Below are positions 8,704-19,389 of a stretch of DNA of 64,000 nucleotides, one piece after another. The DNA is taken from positions 62,001 through 126,000 of the forward strand of contig VJWM01000007.1 in assembly GCA_010909165.1 (NCBI GenBank). Direction: 5' to 3'. Below the pieces are notes generated by a model. It did not search any database and was not told where the DNA came from. It saw nothing but the letters and a program-made list of their open reading frames with translations. Within the stretch, counting starts at the first letter, position 1. Each line of letters opens with the position of its first letter. Position numbers and translations under genes: made by a program. The stretch comes from Anthoceros angustus (Eukaryota; Streptophyta; Anthocerotopsida; Anthocerotales; Anthocerotaceae).

Positions 8704-10362
8704 ATGCTATTGAGAGGATTTCACATGGGATATAATCATAAAACTACATGCACTAGTCCCTTAACTCCCAAAACTCAAGAAAATGAAACAACAATTACGG
8801 ATTCTTTCACAGAAGACTTGGCAGCATCTTTGGAAAAGTTGGAAACTCAGAATTTGGAATCCGATTGCACTGGAGTACAACAAAGATTTCATCAAGTTGA
8901 AGGTTGTCTTTTAGATTGTTCAAATTATGAGGCTTCGTGCAGTTATACTAAAGATGATGAAGTATCCCAAGGAAGCCACCGTTCTGACAATGCATCCATT
9001 GTTGGTTCTTCCGTTGTCACATATGATGAGCAAATTTTGGATCAAAATGAAAGGTTGAAAGAGTTGACAGAAAATGACAAAAGCACATGGAGCAAGTGGT
9101 GTAACTTGCCCAGAGACATATGGGAAGAAATATTGCCATTGTTACCTCTTTCAAATCTCTTCAGAGTTCTTGGAGTTTGCAAAACTTGGAATTCTATCAT
9201 TTTTTCTCAGTGTTGTTGTGAGCACTCACCTTTGCCTATGGATAAAGAGGGACATTGTTTGAATAACCAGCAAGAAATTGGTTTAAATTGTTCAGAACCA
9301 GAAAAGGAACAAAAATTTCCTTTCCATAAAATTCATTTGGGAGATCAAAACATGTGGGGCTCTTATTTTCCAACATTTATACAAAGACATGGACAACAAT
9401 TTTGTGTGGGGTACAACATGGAATCTCATACTTGGCAAAAATTGCCACAATTTTCATTTCTTCCTCCGTCTACTCGTGGTCGTGGGTGTTCACCATTTGG
9501 CGCAAGAGGATTATTATGCTTTGCAAGAGAATACTCCGGTGCAACTCGTTTCCATACTGACATAATTGTGTGCAATCCGGTAAGCAAATATTGGAAGAAA
9601 TTGCCAAGACTATATGCAAGATATATGCACTTTCATTGTATCATCTCTGAAAAAAATGGGCAAAAGATGTTCAAAATCATAGGAGTCGGTCGTCGAAAGT
9701 GGAGAGACACTTATATATATAGTTCGGATACAAATTCGTGGTCGGATACACGCACTTGCTATCCTATAGGTCGATACAATGAGGAATCAGACATACAAAG
9801 CAGCACTATTTGCAATGGGATGTTGTTTTGTGTAGTGGAAAATTCAAAGGTATTAGCATATGTAGATATCGAAAAAGGACCGTGGAGTGAAATTTTTGTG
9901 AACAAGTTGTTGAAAGGTTTCAGATCTTTGTGGAAAGTTGTGGAGTGTGAGAATATATTATATCTAGTAGTAGTTGATAGATTAGGGAATAATAGTCATA
10001 TTTTGAAAATGGACTCTTGTGCCATGGATTGGGTGTTAGTAACTCATTTCCCAGAAGACATATTAGGAGTTTATCCCGCCGGTAGATGTGATTATATCCA
10101 TCCTTCAAAAAGCCATTGTGTTGCACATGAAAACAAAATCTGTTTTGCAATGCAATATGATTATGGGAAAAGGTGGCATTGTGTGATGTACGACATCAAC
10201 AAGGATGTGTGGCAAAAACTATCTCGTTGTCCTTTTTGGATCAAACCAGATTTATGTCACGATTACTCTACTTTTAGACACAATGAAGGCATAAATTATC
10301 AAGTGGTATCATGTGTTTTCACTCCTAACTTGTGTGCAAGTCTGGGGTGCTTGCTGATATGA
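8704..10362 (+). CDS. F-box protein with kelch/galactose-oxidase-like C-terminus
   Basis: Intronless frame of 552 residues, probably the substrate-recognition subunit of an SCF (Skp1-cullin-F-box) ubiquitin ligase. I start at ATG 8704 (MLLRGFHMGYN); 8725 is an alternative, and the frame upstream has only non-ATG codons. A low-complexity acidic region of about 130 residues precedes the F-box (about 132-168: LPRDIWEEILPLLPLSNLF, then RVLGVCKTWNSIIFS). The C-terminal part contains repeated WxKLP and WSDTRTCYPIGRYN-type blades, as in plant F-box/kelch proteins. The gene is markedly AT-rich compared with MPP beta and TTC4. The substrate cannot be inferred. Confidence 0.85.
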   Translation: MLLRGFHMGYNHKTTCTSPLTPKTQENETTITDSFTEDLAASLEKLETQNLESDCTGVQQRFHQVEGCLLDCSNYEASCSYTKDDEVSQGSHRSDNASIVGSSVVTYDEQILDQNERLKELTENDKSTWSKWCNLPRDIWEEILPLLPLSNLFRVLGVCKTWNSIIFSQCCCEHSPLPMDKEGHCLNNQQEIGLNCSEPEKEQKFPFHKIHLGDQNMWGSYFPTFIQRHGQQFCVGYNMESHTWQKLPQFSFLPPSTRGRGCSPFGARGLLCFAREYSGATRFHTDIIVCNPVSKYWKKLPRLYARYMHFHCIISEKNGQKMFKIIGVGRRKWRDTYIYSSDTNSWSDTRTCYPIGRYNEESDIQSSTICNGMLFCVVENSKVLAYVDIEKGPWSEIFVNKLLKGFRSLWKVVECENILYLVVVDRLGNNSHILKMDSCAMDWVLVTHFPEDILGVYPAGRCDYIHPSKSHCVAHENKICFAMQYDYGKRWHCVMYDINKDVWQKLSRCPFWIKPDLCHDYSTFRHNEGINYQVVSCVFTPNLCASLGCLLI

Positions 10363-11480
10363 ACTAGATATCGGGTTCGGGTTCGCATCTGCATCTTCCT
10401 TTTCTATTGTACTTTTGATATTCCTTGTAACATACACTTACACAATCTAAACTCGTTATGGTAAAAATTATCGATACCCACTTGAATTGGATTTTTTAGT
10501 GGAAAGATCGTAAAATAAATTGATTTTTATCTCAGTATAAATCAATTATATTTTATAAAATAAAATTACAATACTACATTAGTAAAATAATAATTCTAGT
10601 ATTATAATAAATACTTAGGGTTTCATCATTTGTTCTTCATCCATCAGGGTAGGTGATCAGAATAATGAAATTCAAATTTGCATTACCGCAAGAACGGAGG
10701 ATTCTCAGGAGCGAAGGAATGTGCTGTGAAAAAGTCGGTAATGCTGATTGCAGTAGAGCAAGGCGGGAATACGGCCTGGTGGGTCTTGGAAGCTGTTAAC
10801 GAGCAAATGACGTGGAATGGAGCAGGAAGAACGTTGAGTTAGGTCGCAGGGACTGAGAGCAGGTACAGCGGCCCAGGCACAGGCACAGGCCCAGGCACAG
10901 GCCCAGGCCCAGGCACAGGCCCAGGCCCCGCCCGGCTGGACGGCCTGCTGACGCGAGGCGTTGCATGTGCCACGTGAGTTGTGAGACTCTCCTTTGAGCT
11001 GATAGACTTGCTTCACAACGAGTGGCTTGCGGCGGCGCCGTGTGCTACAACCCTAGTCACTGTCAGTGCCTAAGGTGAGCAGGCGCAAGAGATAAGACCC
11101 TAATGAAAAACCCAGGTTACTGCATGCCACACAAATCCTCGCCACGAAAGCCCCTCAGATGCGACCTCCTCTCACCGTGCTCCACGCCTCTCTAACGCGC
11201 TCGCCGCATACCACACACTTCTACCCGTAACTGCACGCACCCAGACCACCGTCCTAGCTACGTGCACAAGGCGAATATCCACCGCGATCCCCAAGCCCTA
11301 TCCTGGCAGCCTGCACCACACCCGGTGCATGATCAAGCATCAACAAGCCATCAGCTCATAGTACCTAGTCGCAAAGGCAAAGGCATGATACAATTATCAA
11401 GGTAAACTTGATACCACCGGGTCCAAAACTAGTTCTAATGTACAAAGCCATTGGCTAAGAGCGACACAGGGGTCTGTCAG
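10363..11480. other. Intergenic, no gene seen; contains a GGCCCAGGCACA minisatellite
   Basis: The first 300 bases are AT-rich. From about 10,868 to 10,930 there is a short array of 'ggcacaggccca' hexamer variants. The Ala/Trp/Cys-rich minus-strand ORF across it (10,705-11,016) is a by-product of the repeat. 11,040-11,480 shows no convincing coding. Confidence 0.6.
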
Positions 11481-11736
11481 TTCCCTAACCATGCCTAGAG
11501 AGTGAGTGAATGACATTTACAAAACAATTTGCCCCGACGCTACCAGACAACAAATGGAAAGTGTACCCCTTTCCACCCCTCCACCGTCAATGTAGGCACC
11601 CTTCCAGGCCCAAGGGACATCTAACACACAACTGCAGAAGCTCAAGGCCAAAAGAACCACATCTGAGTTCCAGAAATCCTTGCATTCTAAACTCAGGAAT
11701 CTAACCCTAATTTCCTGGGAAAAGGGCCGGACTTCT

Positions 11737-12818
11737 TCAATCTTCCTGTTCCTCATCCTCCTCCTGCCAGAGAAGAAGATGTACACTGTACGTGAGCATC
11801 TAGTCTTTACCATGACAAGCAACCGCCAGCAGAGAAACAAGAACTTACATCCCCGCTTTCCTCCTCATCATTGATTTCTGACTTTGACTTGTCAGACTCC
11901 TCAGGAGTACCTTCATCCTCCTCCTCATCCTGAGTATTCAATTCCAGGGAGTAAGAAGCCAAGCACAAAACAAATACTGAGAACCCCGGGATCGATGTTG
12001 TAGGCCACCATACCTGCTTCTGTTTGTAGGCAGCTAGCGACCTCTCGTATTCGGATTTCTTCTGAGCGGCCTTGGTATGGTATGGGACTTTCTCCTGCAT
12101 GAAGACACATCCATAAAGATATAAGTAATGCAAAATCCCGGATTGTAAACAAGTCTTCGGACTTAACCCCGGAAACCACGGTGACGTCCCAAGGTCCAAG
12201 GAACATACCGACTCAGACATTTCCTTCCATTTTTCTCCACCAGCTTTCACAACCTGTAACACGCGACACCAGAAATTAGAAGCAAAGCAAGGGACTCGCG
12301 TTTTTAGACAAATCCATAACAAATAAGCAGCTCACCTGTAGTAACACAAGAAACTTACCACAGTCACGCCCTTCACATCCGGATGATCTTCCTTAAAAGA
12401 CTTCCGGAACTCGTCTCTGACGAAAAAAACAAGCCGACAACTCGATAACACGTCAGACCCCGTACAGCCAGCAGAAACAGCTCCTTCTCATGTACCTTTC
12501 CACCATCGCAATACTTACAGGAAGATGAAAAATGCACCCTGCGGCCGCTTAGGCTGGTTCGGGTCTTTCTTGGCTTTAGCAACCTTTCTCACCCTCTTCT
12601 TCGGCTTTGCAGGCTCCTTCGTGATGGTTTTCCTTTTCCGGACCTCTCTGCAGCAACGCACCACAACGCAATCAGATAAGTCATTCCGAGCAAGCTCAAA
12701 CCCAGGGAACCATCAGCAAAACAAACGAAGAGACTCACTTCTCCTCGACCTTCTTCGGCTCTTTCTTTGTTTCTTTCTTCGCCACAGCGGCACCTTTCTT
12801 TCCCTTCGCGTCCTTCAT
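11737..12818 (-). CDS. HMGB-type high-mobility-group box protein, 7 exons
   Basis: Architectural chromatin protein that bends DNA non-specifically in the nucleus. Exons in transcript order are 12818-12739, 12647-12519, 12416-12359, 12253-12209, 12094-12014, 11929-11849 and 11763-11737. They encode 166 residues, within the plant HMGB size range. The basic N-terminal arm (MKDAKGKKGAAVAKKETKK, then KRKTITKEPAKPKKRVRK) is followed by one HMG box at about 55-131: DPNQPKRPQGAFFIFLDEF, KEDHPDVKGV, KAGGEKWKEMSESEKVPY, KKSEYERSLAAYKQ. The acidic tail spans 132-166 (DEEEDEGTPEES ... EEDEEQED). All introns obey GT-AG and are about 84-120 nt. A CT-rich leader lies upstream. Function is assigned from the box; no partner is visible. 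Confidence 0.94.
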
Positions 12819-14020
12819 CTTGACTGAAAGCAAAGCGAGACACCACCGTCTACGGTAATTAATCACAAGCTGACAATGAAAAGCCGCAAATATAGGACCC
12901 CCACCGCTCCAGGCAACCACACACACACCCGCACACTCAGCGCAAAATTAAAACAAGCACAGCAACCGCAAAAGCCAGCACCAATTCTCCACCAGCCTCC
13001 ACGCACTAACAAATGTGCGGCTACATGCGCGGCTCACCTGAGAGCTGGGCTAGCGTCCGCGGGTCGGCAGGCCGGATCGAGCAGCCACTCCCCGGGGGCG
13101 GCAAGATCAAGAAAAAACAACACCAAGCTCTTGGGACGTCAAATTTCACGGCTGCCACCAGCTGCTCCCTCGCCGACAGGGCAGGCACAGAGTAAGCTTC
13201 ACCTACACGCCTCAGGCCCCCTCCCCGCCGCCGCTCCTCAAGCTGCAGGACGAGCCCGGGAGCACGTCATGGCTCCGCCGCGCACAGTGCTACTGCCGCC
13301 TCGGCCGAGCCGGCTGACGCGAATGTTGAAACCGGTCTCCGACAGGGCCTCCGGCACGCCAAGACGCAGCGCAGGGCAGGCCGCAGCAGACTCTCCACAG
13401 CCGAGCAGCACAACAGGGACACGCAAGGGGAAGGAGGGGCGGGGCGTGAGAGGAGAGGAGAATGGAAGGAAGGAGCGCCGAGGGCGAGAGAAAGAGAGGG
13501 AGGGCGCAGGAGGGAGGGCAGCACAGCAAAGGCGCGGCCAGGCAGCAGAGCAGAGAGGAGAGAGAGAAGCAGAGTGACCGGAGAGGCGCGCCACCGGACA
13601 CCGGCCGCGCAGGCGTTTGCCGGTGCCTGAACCCGGTAACCCTGCGTCCCTCCGCCCCCTTTCAAACTTTCAAAATTTTAAAGCGCCGCCCGCAAGAATT
13701 TGAATGCGCCACGGGGGGCTCCGCTCGCCTCCGAGCCTCGCCTCGTTGACCTCCTTCCCAGACCTAAACCGTTGCCTCCTCGGTCTACATGCAGGGCGTT
13801 CCGGCCTTATGCCGCGCTCTGGTACCGGGCCTCAGGCTCGGTTCTGGGCGGGAACATGACACGTGCGGAGGACTTTAACGGCTAGTTAGGCTCCCTGTTT
13901 CCGACACCCTGTGGATTCGGAAAGTGGTGCCAAATCAAGGCTCCCTCGTTTGCTCGTAACCATAGTTTAGAAAGGGCGATACGCGGTCGAGGCCTTTTTG
14001 CTCGTTTAGCCATGGTTAAA
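12819..14020 (-). promoter_or_regulatory. HMGB upstream region, GC-rich with CT-rich (minus) tract
   Basis: Read toward HMGB, 13,600-13,430 is strongly pyrimidine-rich (plus strand 'gagaggagag', 'gaaggaagg', 'gagagaaagagaggg'), as is common near plant housekeeping promoters and 5' leaders. Long overlapping ORFs on both strands (such as 12,876-13,577 plus) follow this base bias and have no domain. Confidence 0.4.
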
Positions 14021-14024
14021 TCTA

Positions 14025-14660
14025 GAATGCTCGACCCACTCGAATAGTTTGATCCAGGTTCTTTAATAAAATTATTTATCTTATCTTATTTTTAACATTG
14101 TACACAAAACTTTTTGTATGACACTAGTTCATGTGAACGATGCACTTCGGGGTAAATTTTACTCTCTATAAGATAACAAATAATTGAAAACTTGTGATCA
14201 ATCTATATAGTCAAAACGAAAAAAATCCTTTTAAAAACTCACTAACTCTTCAAGGAACAGAAGCCATTACTTCGTGGATCCTAATCCGAGAGTCTACATT
14301 TTTAGTGCCATAGAAAGGCCTTTTCTTGGACTCTGTGACTTATTTTTTTTAATAATATCAAAAACTAAAGCCCACAATTCAAGAAACAGCCTTTCCAATG
14401 CACTAAAAACCAGAACCTTGATGAGTACCCTACCCAGGTAGTAATGGTTTGCGTTTCTTGAGGGGTTTCGTGAGTTTTTTAAAAGATCCTTTCACGTTTC
14501 GACTAGATACAATATAATGGTCAAAAGTTTTCAAATAGTTTGTATCATGTAGAAGGTATGAAGGGTAGCCTAAACATGAACTAGTATCACGGAAAAATTG
14601 TATACAATGTTAAAGAACATGGGACAAAACACTTGATTTGAGTAGGTTGGGCATTATGGG
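14025..14660. mobile_element. Fold-back / MITE-like long inverted repeat
   Basis: The two halves of this AT-rich 630-bp stretch are diverged reverse complements around a centre near 14,350. Matching landmarks are 'gaatgctcgaccc' (left end) with 'ggttgggcatta' (right end), 'gacactagttcatgtga' with 'catgaactagtatc', 'aacattgtacac' with 'gtatacaatgtt', 'aaaactcactaa' with 'cgtgagtttttt', and 'tagtgccatagaaagg' with 'cctttccaatgcacta'. There is no coding capacity. I read it as a non-autonomous fold-back or MITE element. No target duplication was established. Confidence 0.7.
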
Positions 14661-15227
14661 GTTAAAAGTGGTGATGTTGTTAAAGTATGTTCAATTTAGC
14701 ATTAGTTAGGCAATAGTGATTTGTCTGGAGTTACTCATATGCTTGTAAGGAAAACATGAATCTGATTTTTTTTTTCAGAATTTAAAACCATCAAAATCAA
14801 TTTTCTTAGAATTTCCAGACAAGTAATTGCCTGGAACGTTCATTCGTTCTAGGGTTAAGCTTAAGAACTTTGTTGATATTATTAAGAAATGTTTGAATAG
14901 AAAGGCTGTAGAAAACTCTGTATAGATTCTAATGATCGCACTTACACTTCAAGAAGAGGAGTAGGTATGCGAATGAGCAGATCCTAATTAAGTCTTTGTG
15001 ACAAGACATTATTGCTAGTTTCTTCGACGAAAGACTGTAGTAAAAGTATATAGATTTTGATGATGAGAATGAGCACAACTTGTAGTGTGAAGGGGTGGGC
15101 AAGTTCTAGGCCACGGCTGCACGACGTCAATTGACAGGGTAGTGTGTATGTCTCCCGGGTGCGTTTATTGTTTTTTTGTTGTGTAGGTCCTCCTCGGCTA
15201 AGGCTATCCCTCACCCTTCTCCTCTCC

Positions 15228-15570
15228 CCTCACATATCCAGCAATCAGCAATGTCCATGTCACCACATTCTTTGTGGCCATGCTATCAAAAAACCTGGCA
15301 TGCAGCTTCCAGTTTACCACATTTTACGTACATGTCCACCAGGCAGCAATGCTTGCACGGGCCTTTAGGAGGCAAGCAAAAGTAACATGGTTAGCCAAAA
15401 TCAACCCTTCCAACTCTATTTGTCCATGCAAAAGAAGTGCCTCATGTTCGAGCCCTTGCTCGGCATACCCAGCTATTAGGGCATTCCATGTTTCAACTCC
15501 ATTGTCCATCTCTTTGAGCGGCAGCCGAATGTGTACTTTGACTGATACCGTGCACATAGCCGCTTGACAT
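15228..15570 (-). pseudogene. PPR (PLS-class) gene remnant
   Basis: The minus strand reads VETWNALIAGYAEQGLEHEA, NHVTFACLLKA and then, after a frame change, LVDMYVKCGKLEAACQVF and MATKNVVTWTLLI. This is the alternating L and S/P repeat pattern of plant pentatricopeptide proteins, which edit or process organelle RNA. At least one frameshift and no start or end show it is a fragment. The intact-looking upstream part of the ORF (to 15,836) crosses perfect hairpins and is not PPR sequence. Confidence 0.75.
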
Positions 15571-15571
15571 A

Positions 15572-15607
15572 AGCGGTTCACTGTTCCAGAAGGAACAGTG
15601 AACCGCT
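15572..15607. repeat. Perfect hairpin, 16-bp arms
   Basis: Arm 'agcggttcactgttcc' (15,572-15,587), loop 'agaa', then its exact reverse complement (15,592-15,607). It sits at the edge of the PPR remnant. Confidence 0.9.
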
Positions 15608-15652
15608 CATGGACTGCGACTACGACTGCGACTGGAACAATGGACTGCGATT

Positions 15653-15699
15653 GGAGGAGTCCAGAAGGAGGGCAAAGGGCCCTCCTTCTGGACTCCTCC
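15653..15699. repeat. Perfect hairpin, 20-bp arms
   Basis: Arm 'ggaggagtccagaaggaggg' (15,653-15,672), loop 'caaaggg', then the exact reverse complement (15,680-15,699). Short direct repeats of 'ggactgcga' lie between this hairpin and the preceding one. Confidence 0.9.
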
Positions 15700-16039
15700 A
15701 TTCCAGTCTTGGCGGGCCCTTTGCATTCTGTCGGAAGGCGGGGCTCACGGCTTTGGCTCGGCCTTGCATTCCCGCGTTCCGAATCGCACCAGCATCCTTT
15801 TCGACCGCAATGAGGGTCCACCTCGGTTTGGCTCATCCCCTAGCCTCTTCTCTTTCCACGTGCACTTGTGCAGCTGCCATCCACGATTCCGGATCCCATT
15901 TGGCTCGTTGTCCCATGGGGGGGGCAACATATTGCTACACATGACGCCATTCGCGACGTCATGTTTTCGATAACTAAGGAGAGCGGATTTTTTCCATACA
16001 GGGAGCGCCCATATACATTGCATAATGGTGTGTCACTCA

Positions 16040-16530
16040 GGGCGGACCTTTTTATACTAGGAGAGAGCAAATTTACATCGCTGATGTGGTTGTCACGGAT
16101 CCCACGAGAGATCTATATGCGAGCACGTCATCATCAACCCCCCGGGCTGGGCGGCAGAAGGATGCGCAACCAGCAAGACTCACAAGTACTCTCCTATGCA
16201 AGACGGCCATGTTTTCATCCTCCTCGCCCTCGAGAATCATCGGGCTATGGGCAAGGATTTCTCTAGGTTAATTAAGGAGTGTGCAAAAGCCTATTACAGC
16301 CACAGGATTTGGAGGGGCCTCCCCCTTTCCTCTGTGGTGGCTTTCTTTCGCCAACGAGTTTCCATAGCTCTGCAGAAAGCGCCGGCTAACGCTATTTATA
16401 GGACGGCTACGTGCGCAGGACTATCGGCTTCTTCGGCACCGATAGTAGGTAGGCCCTTCATCATCCCTGATCACGATATCATTGGTGCAGTAGGTAATTA
16501 CGGGAAAGGCATTCGAGGGGACTAGGACTT
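16040..16530 (+). pseudogene. Retroelement ORF remnant, copy 2
   Basis: Diverged copy of 980-1,345, with the order CEHVIINPPGWAAE, SPMQDGHVFILLALENH, GKDFSRLIKECAKAYYSH, GLPLSSVVAFFRQRVSIALQ and KAPANAIYRTATCA across two frames. It extends further 3' than copy 1. The FRQRVSIALQ helix and following Ala-rich segment look like the end of a retroelement polyprotein. Stops and frame changes in the N-terminal half show decay. Confidence 0.45.
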
Positions 16531-16549
16531 CGACTAGGACTTCTCCTTT

Positions 16550-18230
16550 TACTATTAGCCCTTTTTGGGTTGTTCCTCCTCGAACTTCAGGGGTAGATGG
16601 GATTTCCCATCTCGCCTATTAATAACGTCTACTCTACTTATATCTAATGAGGATTATTTCCAATCAATCCTTTCAAATGATGTTCACAATATTTTTTAAG
16701 TCGTTTTCCTTTTCATACTCACTTTAGGTTTTCAATGGTCTTGGTATTTTTGTGAGAAATACATTACTACCTTATATATTATTATAATTAATTTAAATAT
16801 TAGATTAGATTATATTTTTATTACATTACATTCACCTTACTTGTAGTGGCAGTTCGCGCAAGGGAACCTGATACATCCCGTGACGAAGGGGGTCCGAACT
16901 AGAGGGCTTTTATTTTTTGTTTTTTCTTAACTCTAGGATTTTGTTACATTGCTAATTCTTGCAAACAAGAGAGGCGTTGGGGTCAATTCTGTGCTGATTT
17001 GAGTGATTTGATTATGAGGATTGCCCTTTGATCTGATGTGTAGTGAGTTAGTAAATTGGTCTCGATGAAGGGAGCTCCTCTTTGATTTGTTGTCTCATGA
17101 GTTGATGATATAGTGTGGTTCAGAGATACATACCTGATAAGCGTCTTGTAAAACATTTCCTAAGATCAGGGTAAATCTGGAGTCTTGAGAAGTATTGGAC
17201 ATTGTGAGATAGTTCTATAATAAAATAAAACTATATTAATAAATAATCAAATAAAATATGCTATTTAAATTATAACTACAAAATATATATTACAATTCTA
17301 ATATAAAAGCTGACTTTTATACCTTCAGCTATCTTACCCACAGCAGCTACTGCTGGAGATGCATCCTCGTCCGGTTCATTAACGCGTAGGCCATTCAATC
17401 TCCCTAGTTATGACATTGTTGGCACTCTAGGTGACTTTAAATATGGAGCTTAGTTGCTGCTGCGACCCTTAGGGTCTCCATTGTCCTTGAATAGATGGCT
17501 TCACCCATCTCCTCTTTTCTTAATAAAAGTAACTATTATTATTATTATCGTTATGGATATTATATATTTATAAAATTAAAATTATCTTATAATAAAATTA
17601 TATTATTTTAGTAAAATACTTTCAAGGAGTGTGGAGACTTTATAGAATTGGAGGGATGGGGAAGTCCCATCTATACAAGATGTTAGGAAATAACCTTCTA
17701 AAGATTAAATATTTTTAATAAAAAGAGATACGGAAGTCAGCTGTTATGTTGGAATTGAAACATATATTTAATAGATGTACTTTAAATTCTTTATGCTGAG
17801 CTAGGGCCTATCCCTTTATCTTTTTACTGTTATGGGCCTAGCTCTTTTATTTTTACTTTTAAGGCCCTAGCTCTTTTATCTTTATGGGCCCAGAAGGACC
17901 GGTTGGCGGTGGGCGGGTACCGGTGCTTCCGGTATCCTCTAGAGTTCCGTCACCGGCGTCGGAAAGCTTGGGCAAGTTGCTTTATATGGTTGGCAAGGGC
18001 TTGTGATATTAGGTCTAAACGTTACACCGACAGCGTGTATCGTCCCAAGTTACGGGTGGCACCCGGGATCGTGGAAATCTGTCCTCGGCCAAATGGGTGG
18101 CGATGTAGGTTTGAGCTGCTGGGGTGTTGTCAAAAGACGAAAATTTTGCTGGGCCATTGAAGTTTAGGTTTGAGCGCCGAGGGTATATAAGAAGATTTGG
18201 ATCAAGGTTTGGTGGAATTTGCCAGCCGTG
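16550..18230. other. AT-rich intergenic with LTR-like pieces
   Basis: No gene seen. 17,631-17,690 carries 'gtggagacttta' followed by a near-palindrome 'gatggggaagtcccatct', also found at 21,665-21,710 and 28,735-28,780. 17,805-17,895 holds imperfect repeats of 'gggcctagctcttttatc'. Confidence 0.5.
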
Positions 18231-18324
18231 AATGTCGTGCTGCTCCCGAGTGCAGCTAGGACGGGAATACGCGAATTTGTGGAGTTCGACCAGCGGCGAC
18301 CTGCGGAAGAAGGGTGTGAAGAAG

Positions 18325-19389
18325 ATGCAGATTTTTCTGCAAAGATTGGATGGTTCCACGGCTGCCGTGGAAGTGCATCCAGGGGCATCCGTAGATTGGC
18401 TGATCCAACAAGCTTTGCCTCAAGGAGCTGATGCTGGGGTTGTTTATGTGAAGCATGGTGGTAGGCTGCTGCGGAGATCGTCGGCTCTCGGCGATGGTGG
18501 CGTGCATGAGCACAGTACCCTGCAATTAGGGTTAGGGCTGCGAGGAGGGGGTGGAGATGGCGGGGCCACTGGTGCAGAGTCAAGGGATTGTTATCTTAAG
18601 ATGTATGCGGACAAGAAGCCGGATAAAGTGGATCCTTATGAGCAGAAGCTTGCGAAGTGGACTCGATGCGGATTATGTTCGGAGGTTCTGAAGCCCCCTT
18701 GTGTGATGGATATGTTAGGGAACATCTACAACAAGGAAGAGATTGTGCAAGCGCTGCTTACCAAGACATTGCCGAAGAGGTTATCGCATATTAAGGGGTT
18801 GAAGGATGTGGTGGACATAAAGCTGACCTCCCTTCCTGGTGTTTCTTCGGATGACGATATTTCGGGTGCCAAATTCCAGTGTCCAGTTACAGGGCAGGAG
18901 ATGAATGGGAAGTTGAGGTTTTTTGCGTTAAGGAGCTGCGGCCATGTGCTCAGTGCACGGGCTTTTAAGGAGTTAGGTGCAATGACATGTGCTGTTTGTC
19001 TCAGGCCGTTCACCGAGGATGAGAAGGTTGTTATCAATGGGTCAGAGGAAGAGGTGCTGGTCCTGAGGCAGAGGTTGGAAGCCGAGAGGGCTGGAAAGGG
19101 CAGAATTCGAGGCGAGAAGAAGCAAAGAAAGCCAGCTGTAGAGAATATTAGCAGAGCCGATCTTGTGGATCCCAAGCGGAAGTCCTCTCCGAATGGTCTG
19201 GTGCAGGTTGTGCCTGTAGTGAGGCCAAAGGGGTCTGACCTTGTGCAAGTTGCGAAGAAGTTGAAGGCAGAGGATCACATGCCTGTCAACGCTACCAAGG
19301 AGGTATACGCATCCATTTTTACATCGTCAAGCAAAGGAGACTTCAAGGAAACGTACTCGTGCAGGTCACTTCCGATTGGAAGAAATTGA
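18325..19389 (+). CDS. RTF2-like protein with N-terminal ubiquitin-like domain
   Basis: Replication termination factor 2 family, nuclear proteins with roles at stalled replication forks and, in plants, in splicing. The frame is intact at 355 residues without introns. I use the ATG at 18,325 because MQIFLQRLDGST begins the ubiquitin fold; the codons upstream in frame lack a homologous start. The ubiquitin-like domain spans about 1-75 and ends LRGG. The RTF2 core starts at RDCYLKMYADKKPDKVDP (about 87) and holds two RING-like Cys/His sets: RCGLCSEVLKPPCV near 114-127, and FQCPVTGQEMNG, RSCGHVLSARAF and CAVCLRPF near 184-229. Many zinc ligands of a true RING are missing, as is usual for RTF2. 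A Lys/Arg-rich linker precedes a C-terminal KEVYASIFTSSSK motif typical of the family. It converges on the RING gene downstream. Confidence 0.92.
   Translation: MQIFLQRLDGSTAAVEVHPGASVDWLIQQALPQGADAGVVYVKHGGRLLRRSSALGDGGVHEHSTLQLGLGLRGGGGDGGATGAESRDCYLKMYADKKPDKVDPYEQKLAKWTRCGLCSEVLKPPCVMDMLGNIYNKEEIVQALLTKTLPKRLSHIKGLKDVVDIKLTSLPGVSSDDDISGAKFQCPVTGQEMNGKLRFFALRSCGHVLSARAFKELGAMTCAVCLRPFTEDEKVVINGSEEEVLVLRQRLEAERAGKGRIRGEKKQRKPAVENISRADLVDPKRKSSPNGLVQVVPVVRPKGSDLVQVAKKLKAEDHMPVNATKEVYASIFTSSSKGDFKETYSCRSLPIGRN

Noticed and set aside
10705-11016. Ala/Trp/Cys repeat protein on the minus strand
   Set aside because: It is produced by the GGCCCAGGCACA minisatellite; no surrounding gene structure.
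12876-13577. 233-codon plus-strand ORF and matching minus-strand ORFs
   Set aside because: The GC- and purine-rich composition removes stops in every frame; there is no domain, and the region is the HMGB upstream sequence.
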